From positions 1-64,000 of the forward strand of contig NZ_BMHQ01000002.1 in the NCBI RefSeq assembly GCF_014641195.1: a DNA stretch of 64,000 nucleotides, written 5' to 3'. Both the position numbers and the translations under genes were made by a program. The stretch comes from Marinithermofilum abyssi. Its GTDB lineage: Bacteria; Bacillota; Bacilli; Thermoactinomycetales; DSM-45169. Below, one piece after another: positions 37,231 through 47,290 of the stretch (position 1 is its first letter; each line of letters opens with the position of its first letter). The notes under the pieces were generated by a model that saw nothing but the letters and a program-made list of their open reading frames with translations, was not told the origin of the DNA and searched no databases.

Positions 37231-37734
37231 TCAGGCTCCGTTTATCGGGAGAGAAAAACTGGTGTCAAAGCTCTGCTTCCGTTCTTTTCTCCGTCTTTGC
37301 CTCTCCGGAGCCGTGCGGTGAAGATATTTTTCCTCGTCGGTTTCTGGGATCACTCGCGGGACAGGTGCCGGTTTGCCGTTTTTGTCGAGAGCGACCATCG
37401 TCAGGAAAGAGGTGGCGGTCAACTGTTTCTCCCCGCTGTAGAGGTTTTCGGAGATTACTTTGACGTAGACTTCCATCGAAGAGCGTCCCGTCCAGGTGAC
37501 AAAGCCCTCTACGGTGACGGCATCCCCCCGTTTGATCGGGGAGAGAAAGTCGACGGGGTCCATGGAGGCGGTCACCACCGTCCGCTGCGCGTGTCGAGTG
37601 GCGGCGATGGCGGCTACTTCATCGATATAGGATGTCACCTTGCCCCCGAACATGGTGCCGATGTGGTTGATGTCCGGCGGGAGGACAAGAGAGGTTTTGA
37701 TAGTGCGGGATTGTTTGCTGTAACGGGCTTCCAT
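37231..37734 (-). CDS. ykhA: Acyl-CoA thioesterase, YkhA-like hotdog
   Basis: A 167-residue single hotdog-fold protein. The signature PPDINHIGTMFGGKVTSYID and VTASMDPVDFLSPIKRGD match the YkhA/YciA acyl-CoA hydrolases. The start is at 37734, with GGAGGTGA upstream. The enzyme hydrolyses acyl-CoA thioesters of varied length and probably forms hexamers. It is ~45 bases downstream of the cupin gene on the same strand and may be cotranscribed with it. Confidence 0.88.
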   Translation of the reverse strand: MEARYSKQSRTIKTSLVLPPDINHIGTMFGGKVTSYIDEVAAIAATRHAQRTVVTASMDPVDFLSPIKRGDAVTVEGFVTWTGRSSMEVYVKVISENLYSGEKQLTATSFLTMVALDKNGKPAPVPRVIPETDEEKYLHRTAPERQRRRKERKQSFDTSFSLPINGA

Positions 37735-37778
37735 TACTGGTTCACCTCCAAAGTTCGTTGTAAAAGGAAAAAATAGGA

Positions 37779-38156
37779 TTATACGGTAAGGGGAACACGC
37801 CGGCATTCGGTGAGAAAACGGCGCGGTTCCACCGAATCCCCGACAATGACCATCGCGGTCATCCCTTTCCGGGTACCAGAGCTGCGTTGCTCACCCCGTT
37901 CCCAGAAAACGGCTTCCCCCGCCCGAACCGGGATCTGTTCCTGTCCGGACCCGCTTACCCAGCCTTCGCCCTCGACAATCAGGAACAGCTCGGGAGCTGT
38001 CCCGCGGTGTTCTCCGATTCGTCCCTCCGGATCCAGGTGGATGCAGCTCACCTGTGCGGGGCCCGCGGTGAGAAGGATCCGGGACAACGTGACCCCGGTG
38101 TTTCCAAACTGCTCTACGGGGGTGCCGACTTCTCGGTCAAAACGATAGATGTTCAT
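37779..38156 (-). CDS. Cupin-domain protein
   Basis: A 125-residue single cupin. The barrel motifs are GEHRGTAPELFLIVEGEGWV (motif 1, with only one of the usual histidines visible) and VRAGEAVFWERGEQRSSG (motif 2, with no histidine where one is usual), so metal binding may be lost. No specific function can be given. It precedes the thioesterase gene on the same strand. Confidence 0.7.
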   Translation of the reverse strand: MNIYRFDREVGTPVEQFGNTGVTLSRILLTAGPAQVSCIHLDPEGRIGEHRGTAPELFLIVEGEGWVSGSGQEQIPVRAGEAVFWERGEQRSSGTRKGMTAMVIVGDSVEPRRFLTECRRVPLTV

Positions 38157-38422
38157 GGTCCATCATCCTTTATGAAACATGTCGGCCCATTCGGGGGCCG
38201 ACGGGTGGAAAGGTCACCCTTCTGAAGGGGAAGTTTACCATATCAACGATGATCCGTCCCCGATTTGCGACAAACCGGCATATATGGAGATAGACTCGGA
38301 AAATAGGAGCCGAATATGAGATGTCGATGAGGATGAACGAGAAGGCGGTTTTCATAAAAAAAGTTTCCACTTATAATAGGAATGAGGATCGAAGAACGGG
38401 AATGAAAGGAAGGTGTAAGCCC

Positions 38423-39079
38423 GTGCACTCCTCAGTCATGTCCATCGTCCAGGAGCTCCTTCATGACTGGGTACCTCCGGAAGCTTCCGTTGCCATCGCG
38501 GAAAACGCCCAGTACGTCGAATACGAGCCCGGGCAATACGGACTTCCCATCCGACCCGGCCAGCCGGTGCCGTCGGGGAGTATCAGCAATCGGGTCTTCC
38601 ATTGCAAAAAACGGGTCGAGTGCCTGGTGGACGATTCCGTTTTCGGCATTCCCTATTATGGAATGGGGTATCCCATGGAAGGGCCGGACGGATCCTTCAG
38701 CTCCCTGACGGTCATCTTGCCGCCGAGCAGGCGGAACACCCAGCCGCCCTTGCGCTATGTGACCGGACAGCTGGATGACATCTGGAAACCCGTTCCCGTG
38801 GGAGAAATCCCCTGTTTCGAAAGCGGGCAAAAAAAGACCTGGTTCCAGCACGGGAAACACCGTTACATCACGGTCCACAGTTTGCAGGCCCTTGAAGAGC
38901 GGCTGCCCGATTCCTTCCTTCGCATCCACCGCTCCTACATCGTCAATATCGATTGGATCAGCAAGCTGCACCGAGACATCGCCTCCAACCTCCTTGTCGA
39001 ACTGGCGACTCCGGATCGTCCCACACTCCCCGTAGGCCAGCGCTATCTCCGCCTGGTAAGACAAACTCTGGGGTTCTGA
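38423..39079 (+). CDS. LytTR-family DNA-binding regulator with an uncharacterised N-terminal sensor
   Basis: A 218-residue protein using a GTG start at 38423 preceded by AAGGAAGGTG; upstream ATGs in frame lack sites. The C-terminal ~100 residues are a LytTR domain (KTWFQHGKHRYITVHSLQAL, then DSFLRIHRSYIVNIDWISKL). The N-terminal ~110 residues (EASVAIAENAQYVEYEPGQY, VECLVDDSVFGIPYYGMGYP) are predicted alpha/beta and look like a PAS-type sensor, without receiver Asp. So it is probably a one-component regulator. The target is unknown; it faces putP across a shared terminator. Confidence 0.75.
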   Translation: MHSSVMSIVQELLHDWVPPEASVAIAENAQYVEYEPGQYGLPIRPGQPVPSGSISNRVFHCKKRVECLVDDSVFGIPYYGMGYPMEGPDGSFSSLTVILPPSRRNTQPPLRYVTGQLDDIWKPVPVGEIPCFESGQKKTWFQHGKHRYITVHSLQALEERLPDSFLRIHRSYIVNIDWISKLHRDIASNLLVELATPDRPTLPVGQRYLRLVRQTLGF

Positions 39080-39148
39080 ACAGGCGAGATACTTGTAACG
39101 TTGTGTATTGAATTTGAATTCTGTAGATCCGTACGGGAAACCGAAACA

Positions 39149-39190
39149 AAAAGGCGTTATCCCCAAATAAAGCAGGGGATAACGCCTTTT
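39149..39190. terminator. Strong bidirectional terminator
   Basis: AAAAGGCGTTATCCCC pairs perfectly with GGGGATAACGCCTTTT between the LytTR regulator gene and putP, which converge here. Confidence 0.85.
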
Positions 39191-39221
39191 CTTGTGCAGT
39201 TAGATTCATCTGTCATTCATC

Positions 39222-40684
39222 TTAGCTGACTTGCTTCACCGCTTCGTCAAACTCGGCTTCCATCTTCGGATCGGGCTTCTTGGACAACAGACTGATCACA
39301 AAAATCGCGATCGTGCAGGCGATGAATCCGGGGATCATCTCATAGATCTCATCAAAGGCCTTGATTTGCTCCCAGATGATCACTGTCACCGCACCGGTAA
39401 TCATTCCGCCCAGGGCTCCCCATTTATTCATCCGCTTCCAGTACAAGCTGATTAATACCACAGGTCCAAATGCGGAACCAAATCCGGCCCATGCGTAACC
39501 GACCAAGTTTAGAATCGTTTCATTCGGATTTAAAGCCAAGTAGAGTGCGATCAGAGAGACTCCCAGCAAGGACAGGCGTCCAACCAAAACTAGCTCTTTA
39601 TCCGTAGCCGAACGACGGAAAAAGGCCTTATAAAAATCCTCCGTCAAGGCATGGCCGTTACCAGCAACTGAGACGAAATCGTGCTCATGATCGCAGCCAG
39701 GATCGCAGCCAGAAGGAAGCCTGTGATCAACGGATGAAACAGCACTTTGGACAGCACGATAAAGACGGTTTCCGGGTTGTCCAACTTGGTGCCCGCTTGG
39801 CTGAAATAGGCGATTCCGATCAGACCGGTAAACATGGCTCCTACGAGGGAGAAGATCATCCACCCCATCCCGATGCGACGAGCCTGTTTCATCTCTTTGA
39901 TCGAGTTGATAGCCATAAAACGCACAATAATATGGGGTTGACCAAAATATCCCAACCCCCACGCCAGCAGAGAGAAGATGCCGATTACGCTCGTTCCTTT
40001 AAAGGCGTCCAGCAGTGTCGGATCTATCGAGCGAATTTCACTGAAGGCGGCCCCGATCCCTCCGACCTCCATCACAGTCACGATGGGAACCAGAATCAAC
40101 GCGATAAACATAATCGTTCCTTGGACAAAATCCGTCCAGCTGACGGCTAAAAACCCGCCAAACAGGGTGTACAAGATTACGACTCCGGCTGTAATCCATA
40201 CTCCCCACAAATAATCCATGTCAAAGGAACTTTTAAACAGTTCACCGCCGGAAACCATACCGGATGACGTATAAAAGGTGAAGAAGACAAAGATCACCAG
40301 CGCGGAAACAATCCGCAAAACCCTGGATTCATCCTTAAAGCGGTTTTCAAAATAGTCCGGGATGGTAATTGAATTGTTGGCCACTTCCGTATACGTTCGC
40401 AGCCGTGGAGCCACGTACAGCCAGTTCAAGTAGGCGCCCAGAGTCAGCCCGACCACAATCCATCCGCTGCTTAATCCGGTGGCATACATCGCACCCGGAA
40501 GCCCCATCAGCAGCCATCCGCTCATGTCCGATGCCCCGGCGCTCAACGCCGTGACTGCCGGCCCGAGATTTCGTCCGCCGAGCATATAGTCGGACAGATC
40601 GGATGTCCGGTTATATGCAAAATAACCAATAACCAGCATGCCAACTAAATAAATGCCGATCGATATAATGACTCCATACTCCAT
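39222..40684 (-). pseudogene. putP: Na+/proline symporter PutP interrupted by one frameshift
   Basis: Frame one (39644-40684) begins [20 protein letters not shown] and includes [34 protein letters not shown] and the sodium-site helix with [13 protein letters not shown], then ends after two foreign residues. Frame two continues [20 protein letters not shown] to the end KQVS. One missing base near 39655 explains the break; joined, the product is about 487 residues and a normal SSS-family proline transporter. It belongs to the proline module but no sigma-54 promoter is visible upstream, unlike the two enzyme genes. If the frameshift is real, proline uptake by this route is lost. Confidence 0.8.
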
Positions 40685-40926
40685 CTAACTCCCCCCCTCA
40701 TTGAGTGACTCCCCTTAAGAATTATTGTACCATCAACAAAACCTCTGTTCTTGCTTTTGGAGAAAATGGGCGGACCGCCAAGGGGCCGTCATTCCCCTTC
40801 CCCAGCGGCGTGGGGAAAGCTTCCCGCTTACTCCCGACAAAATTATAATACCCTTACATCCGGAATCAACAAGAAAAATCCGTCAATAAATGATTGATTT
40901 AAAAAATCCGTCAGTTTACTTTAAAT
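40685..40926. other. putP upstream region
   Basis: About 240 bases between putP and the P5C dehydrogenase terminator. Minus-strand TACAAT near 40727 could be a -10, without a clear -35. No sigma-54 motif of the GG-N10-GC form is seen. Confidence 0.35.
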
Positions 40927-40960
40927 GGGAGCAACCTCTTTTAAGGAAGAGATTGCTCCC
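40927..40960. terminator. Terminator of the P5C dehydrogenase gene
   Basis: GGGAGCAACCTCTT pairs with AAGAGATTGCTCCC (one mismatch) 10 bases past the stop codon. Confidence 0.65.
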
Positions 40961-40969
40961 GTTGTTTCT

Positions 40970-42517
40970 TCACAACATTTGACTGATGGTTTTGGCTTGC
41001 ATATGGAGAATCAGATAATCCGGTCCGCCTGCTTTGGAATCCGTTCCGGACATTTTGAAACCACCGAACGGGTGATAACCCACAATCGCTCCCGTGCAAT
41101 TCCGGTTAAAGTACAGGTTGCCTACATGGAAGTCCCGCTTGGCCCGCTCCATGTGCTCAGCGTTTCTTGTGATGACGGCACCGGTCAACCCGTACTCGGT
41201 ATTGTTGGCGATTTCCAGCGCTTCGTCAAAATCTTTGGCCTTGCAAAACGCTACCACCGGACCAAAGATTTCTTCTTGCATGATCCGGGCATCGGGAGCT
41301 ACATCGGCGAAAATCGTCGGTTGGATGAAATAACCTTTGGAGTCGTCTCCCTCGCCACCGATCACCAACCGGCCTTCCTCTTTTCCAATCTCGATATAAC
41401 CCATGATTTTGTCAAAGGCTTTTTGGTTGATTACCGGACCCATCCAGTTTTCTTGGAAGCGCGGGTCACCCACCGTGATGTCTTTTACCAATTGAACGGT
41501 TTTTTCCAACACGGCGTCGTATACATCTTGGTGAATCACCGCGCGGGACCCGGCAGAGCATTTCTGTCCGGAGAAACCGAAGGCCGAGGTCAGGATGGAT
41601 TCCGCCGCCAAATCCAGATCCGCATCCTTGTCCACTACCACGGTATCTTTTCCGCCCATCTCGGCGATCACGCGTTTCAAGTGGAATTGTCCCTCATGGA
41701 CAATCGCAGCCCGCTGATAGATCCGTGTTCCCACGGCACGGGATCCCGTAAAGCTGATGAGAGCGGTTTTCGGGTGGTCCACCAGATATTCGCCGATTTC
41801 CACCGGGTCTCCAGGGACAAAGTTCAGCACTCCTTTGGGCAGCCCCGCTTCTTCCATCAGATTCACAAATTTCGCCGCGATCACTGGTGTCGGTTCTGCC
41901 GGTTTCAGCAAAACGGTATTGCCCGTAACCAACGGTGCCACGGTGGTTCCCACCATAATCGCACAAGCAAAGTTCCACGGCGGAATCACTACGCTTACAC
42001 CGATCGGCTGGTAGATATATTTGTTGATCTCCCCTTCCCGGCTGTTCACCGGTTTGCCGTCTTTCAGGGCGATCATTTGACGGGCATAGTATTCCATAAA
42101 ATCGATCGCTTCCGCGGTATCCGCATCCGCTTCTTTCCACGGTTTCCCCGCTTCTTTTACCAACAGAGCGGAAAACTCGTGTTTCCGGCGGCGCATCTTC
42201 GCAGCGGCACGGAACAAAATTTCAGCCCGTGCAACCGGGTCCCATTTTCTCCAGCTTTCAAAAGCTTTGGAAGCGGCTTCAATCGCCTTGTCAGCCAGCT
42301 CCTGATTGGCCTTGGAAACGGTGCCAATGATTTCATTGGTATTGGCCGGGTTGACGGATACCAGTTTTTCATCGGTGGAGATCCGTTCTCCGTCGATCAC
42401 CAGGCTGTAATCTTGGCCCAAAGATGCTTCGACTTTGTTTAACGCCTCTTCAAATGCGCGGCGATTCTCTTCCACTTGAAAGTTGGTAAAGGGTTCATGT
42501 TGATACGGTGTGGTCAT
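40970..42517 (-). CDS. putC: L-glutamate gamma-semialdehyde (P5C) dehydrogenase
   Basis: A 515-residue aldehyde dehydrogenase of the RocA/PutC/PruA-2 type. Key parts are [15 protein letters not shown], the NAD loop with [16 protein letters not shown], the catalytic Glu in [15 protein letters not shown], the catalytic Cys in [14 protein letters not shown], and the C-terminal [17 protein letters not shown]. It oxidises glutamate semialdehyde to glutamate, the second step of proline breakdown. The gene has its own sigma-54 promoter (42565-42580) with likely enhancer sites upstream, so it is controlled with the proline dehydrogenase gene. Confidence 0.93.
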   Translation of the reverse strand: MTTPYQHEPFTNFQVEENRRAFEEALNKVEASLGQDYSLVIDGERISTDEKLVSVNPANTNEIIGTVSKANQELADKAIEAASKAFESWRKWDPVARAEILFRAAAKMRRRKHEFSALLVKEAGKPWKEADADTAEAIDFMEYYARQMIALKDGKPVNSREGEINKYIYQPIGVSVVIPPWNFACAIMVGTTVAPLVTGNTVLLKPAEPTPVIAAKFVNLMEEAGLPKGVLNFVPGDPVEIGEYLVDHPKTALISFTGSRAVGTRIYQRAAIVHEGQFHLKRVIAEMGGKDTVVVDKDADLDLAAESILTSAFGFSGQKCSAGSRAVIHQDVYDAVLEKTVQLVKDITVGDPRFQENWMGPVINQKAFDKIMGYIEIGKEEGRLVIGGEGDDSKGYFIQPTIFADVAPDARIMQEEIFGPVVAFCKAKDFDEALEIANNTEYGLTGAVITRNAEHMERAKRDFHVGNLYFNRNCTGAIVGYHPFGGFKMSGTDSKAGGPDYLILHMQAKTISQML

Positions 42518-42564
42518 GGATCAAGCTCCTTTCGCTGATTTTTCTGCTCCCCTCTTAAATCAAA

Positions 42565-42580
42565 GCAATTTACATGCCAA
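42565..42580 (-). promoter_or_regulatory. Sigma-54 promoter of the P5C dehydrogenase gene
   Basis: The minus strand reads TTGGCATGTAAATTGC, matching the -24/-12 consensus TGGCAC-N5-TTGC with GG and GC exactly ten bases apart. It lies about 50 bases before the start codon. Confidence 0.88.
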
Positions 42581-42610
42581 ATATCCGCCCCATAATCCGT
42601 TCTCTTTTTT

Positions 42611-42653
42611 ACACAAGTGTCAACCAAGTGTCTAAAGGTTTACACAATTGTCA
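42611..42653. promoter_or_regulatory. Likely enhancer sites for the sigma-54 activator
   Basis: ACACAAGTGT, two AAGTGTC copies 11 bases apart (42615 and 42626), and ACACAATTGTCA lie 30-75 bases upstream of the sigma-54 promoter. AAGTGT also occurs twice upstream of the proline dehydrogenase promoter. Confidence 0.55.
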
Positions 42654-42665
42654 ATCAAATGCGCA

Positions 42666-43580
42666 TCATTTTGAGAATAACCCTTTTATCGCAAAAGCCA
42701 CATTTTGCGGCCTTTCTGCCAAACGGCGCATAAAATAACCAAACCAATCGTTTCCAAAGGGAATGTACACGCGCATCGTATATCCCTCTTCCGCCAATTG
42801 GACCTGCATTTCTTTTCGGATACCGTACAGCATCTGAAACTCAAATTGATCGCGGGATATCCCGTGCTCTTCGACAAACTCCTTCACTTTGGCAATGATG
42901 TTGTGATCATGGGTGGCAATCGCCGTATAACTTCCGCTCAGCAAATGTTCCCGGATGATCCGCATATAGTTTTCATCCACTTGTTTCTTGTCTTGATAAG
43001 CCACTTCCGGGGATTCTTTGTAAGCTCCCTTTACCAAGCGAAGGGGAACCCCTTTCAAATCTTTCACATCTTGCAGCGATCGATGCAGATAAGCCTGGAT
43101 TACCGTTCCGACGTTCTCGTACTCTTTGCGCAACTCCCGCAGCATGTCCAAAGTCATCTGACAATGAGCGTAATCTTCCATATCGATCCGCACGAAATTT
43201 TGGTGCTTCTTCGCTGTATCCAATATGCGACGCATATTGTGCAAACAAAAATCTACATCAATGTCCAGGCCGAGTTGGGTTAATTTCAATGACAGATTAC
43301 ACTGAGCCCCTGATTCAGCGATTGAATCCAACGTACGGATACAGTATTCCGTCGCCTCGGAAGCTTCTTCCCGGCTGGAAACAAACTCACCCAAGTGGTC
43401 AACGGTGCACACCAGGCCCTTTTCATTGAGTGATTTGGCCGCTTTCATCGCGCTTTCAATGGTTTCCCCGGCAACTACTTGGGAAGCACCGAAGCGTAAC
43501 CCCCATTTCTTCGCCGCTGTATTCAGCGCCCTGCTTTGCGAAGCATATAGAAAGATATTTTTAGAAATGGTTTCAATCAT
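42666..43580 (-). CDS. putB: Proline dehydrogenase
   Basis: A 304-residue FAD-dependent proline dehydrogenase, the usual size for the monofunctional Firmicute enzyme. Conserved pieces are VCTVDHLGEFV, VRIDMEDYAHCQMTLDMLR, RLVKGAYKESPEVAYQ, FEFQMLYGIRKEMQ and the C-terminal VYIPFGNDWFGYFMRRLAER. It oxidises proline to P5C and passes electrons to the quinone pool. The ATG at 43580 has GGAGGGGAAGAGG upstream; the longer frame runs into the sigma-54 promoter and is rejected. The following gene for P5C dehydrogenase has its own promoter. Confidence 0.93.
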   Translation of the reverse strand: MIETISKNIFLYASQSRALNTAAKKWGLRFGASQVVAGETIESAMKAAKSLNEKGLVCTVDHLGEFVSSREEASEATEYCIRTLDSIAESGAQCNLSLKLTQLGLDIDVDFCLHNMRRILDTAKKHQNFVRIDMEDYAHCQMTLDMLRELRKEYENVGTVIQAYLHRSLQDVKDLKGVPLRLVKGAYKESPEVAYQDKKQVDENYMRIIREHLLSGSYTAIATHDHNIIAKVKEFVEEHGISRDQFEFQMLYGIRKEMQVQLAEEGYTMRVYIPFGNDWFGYFMRRLAERPQNVAFAIKGLFSK

Positions 43581-43620
43581 CCTCTTCCCCTCCAACGACA
43601 CTCTTTTATCCGATTTCTCA

Positions 43621-43636
43621 GCAAAAGTCATGCCAA
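43621..43636 (-). promoter_or_regulatory. Sigma-54 promoter of the proline dehydrogenase gene
   Basis: The minus strand reads TTGGCATGACTTTTGC, with the same TTGGCATG as the P5C dehydrogenase promoter and GG/GC ten bases apart. It is about 40 bases before the start codon. Confidence 0.9.
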
Positions 43637-43690
43637 AGGAATGGTGAACCTGATGGGACAGGGAGAGAGTAAGGTGTAAAAAATTTTAAA

Positions 43691-43720
43691 CATAAGTGTC
43701 CATTGATCTACAAAAGTGTA
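43691..43720. promoter_or_regulatory. Likely enhancer sites between the divergent proline genes
   Basis: AAGTGTC at 43694-43700 and AAGTGTA at 43714-43720 are direct repeats 20 bases apart, 60-100 bases upstream of the sigma-54 promoter and just before the activator gene. Confidence 0.5.
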
Positions 43721-43769
43721 TAATATCTATACAAGACGTATAGGACAAGCTCGGTGTAAAGGGTGGTTG

Positions 43770-45344
43770 ATGATGTTAAAGCAACAGATTCCGCTTCATA
43801 CCCTTTCGTTGCCTTGGAATGCGTCGTTAGACAGCGACAAAATGAAAACCCTTCCAAAGGATCAGCTGCTGTCCGACCTCGATCCATTGGAGGTAGGAAA
43901 AGACATCGCTCTCCAAGATACCGATGGAACGTACGTGGGATGGATCCCTTTTTCCAATATCGTACAAACGGTGTTTAAACAGTGGAAAATCTGTCTGGCC
44001 TATTATGAAACGCTGCTTCAGGCGGTCGATGATGCGATTACTGCTGTGGACGGAGAAGGAAATATCGTTTCCTGGAACCCGAAATCGGAGGAAATTTTCC
44101 AATGTTCCCATGACGAGATCGTGGGTAAACCCATTACCGACTTCTTTGAAGAGGACTCCATCGAAGTCATGTCCACCCTCAAAGACGGTAAAGGGGTGAT
44201 ACGAAAGTACCATCAACCTTACCCGGATGTGTACGTGTTAATCAATTCGTTGCCTGTAGTGATGGATCAATCCATTATCGGCGGGATCTCTGTCGAACGG
44301 GATATTACCGACGTCGTCAAGCTGAATGAGGAGCTTTCCGCAACTACCGCTTATATACAGGATTTAGAGAGGAAAATGGATAAGAAGCAATCGGATCCCT
44401 TCCACCCAATCAAAGGCAGAAGTCCCGCCCTTCGCGAGGCAGTAGGCATGGCCAAAAAAGTGGCAGCCGCCGATGTCCCCGTTTTGATCACCGGGGAAAG
44501 CGGCGTCGGAAAAGAATTATTCGCCAGCGCCATTCATAAGGCAAGCCCGCGTGCAGAGGGGCCGTTTATCGCTATTAACTGCGGTGCGATCCCGGCTTCG
44601 TTGTTTGAAAGCGAGTTGTTCGGTTATGAAAAAGGGGCCTTCACCGGCGCAAACAAGGAGGGTAAAAAAGGAAAGATCGATATTGCAAAAGGAGGAACCT
44701 TATTTTTAGATGAGATCGGTGAAATGCCGCTGGATCTGCAAGTAAAGTTATTGCGTGTGCTTCAGGAAAAACAATTTTACCGGATCGGAGGAAACAAACC
44801 GAACCCCGTCGATGTGCGCATCATTGCTGCAACCAATCGAGACCTGGAAAAAATGATCGAAGAAGGGTTGTTCCGACAAGATTTATATTACCGGTTAAAT
44901 GTCGTTTCAATCCCCATCCCCTCTTTGCGCGAAAGAATGGAAGACATCCCGGAACTGATCCAGCTCTGTTTAAAAGAGTTTTCCGTCAAATATTCCAAAC
45001 CGATTCCCGATATCGATCCGGAAGTGATGTATCTGTTGCTGCACCATGATTGGCCGGGAAATATCCGACAACTGCGCAATACCATCGAACGGATCATGAT
45101 TTTGGTCGATGAAGAGGTGATTCAACCCCATCATCTTCCCAACCATCTGATAAAAAAGAAAGAAAACAAATCCGTTCGTGCTTCCGCCCTAGAACAACTG
45201 CCGGCCGACAGTGAAGAGATGCAGATCCGAAGCGCCCTGATGAAAACATACGGCAATAAATCTGCAGCAGCCAAACTGTTGGGAGTTTCCCGAGCTACTT
45301 TATATAACAAAATCAAGAAGTATGGTTTGTCCACTAGGGTGTAA
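43770..45344 (+). CDS. Sigma-54-dependent PAS-AAA+-Fis activator, RocR-like
   Basis: A 524-residue enhancer-binding protein. After an N-terminal region of about 85 residues comes a PAS domain ([20 protein letters not shown], to ~200), the AAA+ domain with Walker [11 protein letters not shown] (~residue 242), the sigma-54 loop GAFTGA (~289), Walker [13 protein letters not shown] and the arginine-finger region, and a Fis-type helix-turn-helix at the end ([19 protein letters not shown]). The start is at 43770 or one codon later, with GGGTGGT upstream. It is divergent from the proline dehydrogenase gene, so it most likely senses proline or a product and drives the two -24/-12 promoters. Confidence 0.9.
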   Translation: MMLKQQIPLHTLSLPWNASLDSDKMKTLPKDQLLSDLDPLEVGKDIALQDTDGTYVGWIPFSNIVQTVFKQWKICLAYYETLLQAVDDAITAVDGEGNIVSWNPKSEEIFQCSHDEIVGKPITDFFEEDSIEVMSTLKDGKGVIRKYHQPYPDVYVLINSLPVVMDQSIIGGISVERDITDVVKLNEELSATTAYIQDLERKMDKKQSDPFHPIKGRSPALREAVGMAKKVAAADVPVLITGESGVGKELFASAIHKASPRAEGPFIAINCGAIPASLFESELFGYEKGAFTGANKEGKKGKIDIAKGGTLFLDEIGEMPLDLQVKLLRVLQEKQFYRIGGNKPNPVDVRIIAATNRDLEKMIEEGLFRQDLYYRLNVVSIPIPSLRERMEDIPELIQLCLKEFSVKYSKPIPDIDPEVMYLLLHHDWPGNIRQLRNTIERIMILVDEEVIQPHHLPNHLIKKKENKSVRASALEQLPADSEEMQIRSALMKTYGNKSAAAKLLGVSRATLYNKIKKYGLSTRV

Positions 45345-45368
45345 CAGGATTGTCTCCGCTAAAGTAAG

Positions 45369-45393
45369 CGGCGCCGGTGGAATACCGGCGCTA
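45369..45393. terminator. GC-rich hairpin after the activator gene
   Basis: GCGCCGGT and ACCGGCGC pair exactly over a 5-base loop about 25 bases past the stop codon. The T-tail is poor. Confidence 0.45.
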
Positions 45394-45596
45394 ATAGGTT
45401 GTAACCGATACCTCCCACCATAGCACACTAAATCAGATTACCTTGTACGTATCCGCCGTTGACACAATATTTTGTAACGAAAACGGATGAAGTGGAGATG
45501 AGGCAACCACAAGAGGAAAGGGGGAAATTTGTCCCCCATCAGAAGGCCTTTAAAATCACCTGCCCGAATAGTTACTAAGACAAATGAAAATAGGGA

Positions 45597-45992
45597 GTGA
45601 ACCCTTTGCAACTGACCCATACCCGCTTGTTAGTGAAAAACTACCGGGACTGCTTTCTTTTTTACCGGGACGTACTGGGTTTTCCGGTTCTATGGGGCGA
45701 TGAAGAGTCCCTGTACGCCGACTTCGACGCCGGCGACGCCAAACTGGCTTTGTTTGATCGGCGGCAAATGGCCGAGGCGGTGGGAAATGATCACTTGCCG
45801 CTGGAACGGAAAGCGATGGACCGGGTGGTGATCATTTTTCGAGTAGAAAATGTGGATGAAACGTACCACGGTCTGAAGGAACAAGGGGTTCACTTTGTTG
45901 CGGAACCGACCTCCCGGGAGGCTTGGAGGATTCGGTCCGCTCAATTTCGGGATCCGGACGGGACGTTAATCGAGATCAATCAGGGATTGTAA
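45597..45992 (+). CDS. VOC (glyoxalase/bleomycin-resistance fold) protein
   Basis: A 131-residue single VOC domain. The beta-alpha-beta units are LTHTRLLVKNYRDCFLFYRD and VVIIFRVENVDETYHGLKEQ, and the C-terminal FRDPDGTLIEINQG has the typical metal-ligand Glu. The substrate is not known. The start is either the GTG at 45597 or the TTG at 45606, which has GGGAG nine bases upstream. It overlaps the next gene, suggesting a two-gene unit. Confidence 0.8.
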   Translation: MNPLQLTHTRLLVKNYRDCFLFYRDVLGFPVLWGDEESLYADFDAGDAKLALFDRRQMAEAVGNDHLPLERKAMDRVVIIFRVENVDETYHGLKEQGVHFVAEPTSREAWRIRSAQFRDPDGTLIEINQGL

Positions 45993-46919
45993 AAGCCGTT
46001 CGACTGAATGGCCCCTCCTATTCTCCCGTTCTCAAACTGCTGCTGTACAGCTTCATCGGTATTTTCATGTTTTTCGTCCCGATCCCCTGGCAAGGAAAAA
46101 CCTCTATTCCTCTGGATCACTTGGTTACTGCGATTACCCGACACTTTGCACCCTTTACTCCTTATTACGCATTGTTCGTTATTACCTTGGGTGCACTCTC
46201 TCCCTTTTGGAAAGGCCGATGGAAAAACAGCCGGACAGAAGTTGTTCTTTCGCTGTTGAAACTCGTGGGCTTGGCCGTAGCGATAATGCTGGTGTTTCAG
46301 ATCGGACCGGCTTGGGTGCTGGCCCCGGATACGGGTCTTTTTCTTTTTGAGAAGCTGGTGATCCCGGTCGGGCTGTTGGTGCCGTTGGGCTCGATCTTTT
46401 TGGCGCTGCTAGTAGGGTATGGCTTGCTGGAATTTGTCGGCGTTTGGATGCGGCCCGTCATGCGCATCATCTGGAAAACACCCACCCGGACGGTCGGCCA
46501 TTGATGTTGCTTCTTTTGTCGGCAGTTACTCCATCGCCCTTCTGATTACCAACCGATTGTACAAGGAAGGGAAGTACACCACCCGGGAGGCGGTCATTAT
46601 CGCCACCGGCTTTTCCACCGTCTCCGCCACCTTTATGATCATCGTCGCCAAAACCTTGAACCTGATGGCATACTGGAATATGTATTTCTGGACGACTCTG
46701 CTGGTCACTTTCCTGGTAACTGCGATCACGGCACGTATCTGGCCGATTCGTAGCGCCGTTCTCTCCGTGTCCTCCATTCTTTTTTTCTCCGCCTCCATCC
46801 CGTGCATCCTGTCCACAGAAATTCCCGTCACCATCCGGGAGCTTGTGGTTATCTGGCTGGAGCGGACCGTGTTGACACTCATCTTGGCAACACCGCTCGC
46901 TTTTTGGCTGATCACATAG
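45923..46919 (+). pseudogene. YjiH-family membrane protein with a frameshift
   Basis: Frame one has PVLKLLLYSFIGIFMFFVPI at the N-terminus, then helices to VGVWMRPVMRIIWKTP, and ends at 46504. Frame two picks up as GRSAIDVASFVGSYSIALLI and runs to the stop at 46919. The break is at CACCCACC near 46482, which looks like a 4-base duplication. The joined protein would be about 310 residues, a nucleoside-recognition-type (Gate) membrane protein of the YjiH kind. The start codon is uncertain: the 45923 TTG is inside the VOC gene, and the real start is likely near 45985 at the VOC stop. Confidence 0.65.
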
Positions 46920-47290
46920 CAGACCTTCTCCAAAGTGCATGATGAGGGTCGGTCTGATCCTTTGTTATAGGGGGTCCGGTATAGCCGTCTCCGGTCTCTT
47001 ACAAAAAGCGCAAAGTATCTTCGCCGATTTACACCGACCCTCCTCCTCTATCGAAAAAGCTTGAATGACCAGACACGCTCGTGCAACCTTCCTTTGGTTA
47101 GCGACCTTGAGGAGAGATGTGCTTTGCTTTTCCCGAGCTTCAGCAGCTTCTTGCATATTGAACCAAATCCATCTTCACTTTCCATTCGTTTATAAAAGAT
47201 CGAGAAGGAAACCGCTGCTCGCAGGGAGAAAAGCTCATTCAAACGGGAAACTCCCTATGTTTTATCCGTTAAGTTTAAGGAGGTATTCCC
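46920..47290. other. Intergenic region upstream of the molybdopterin oxidoreductase gene
   Basis: About 370 bases with no supported gene. The downstream gene's ribosome site AAGGAGGT is at 47278-47285. I looked for a molybdenum-cofactor riboswitch and cannot identify one. Confidence 0.35.

Noticed and set aside
40685..40926. Sigma-54 promoter for putP
   Set aside because: No GG-N10-GC pair with the TTGGCA context on the minus strand, unlike the two enzyme genes.
40925..42442. 505-codon plus-strand frame opposite the P5C dehydrogenase gene
   Set aside because: Antisense shadow; the minus strand carries all aldehyde dehydrogenase motifs.
46920..47290. Molybdenum-cofactor riboswitch before the YdeP-type gene
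   Set aside because: I could not find the conserved helices; the gap looks like ordinary intergenic DNA.
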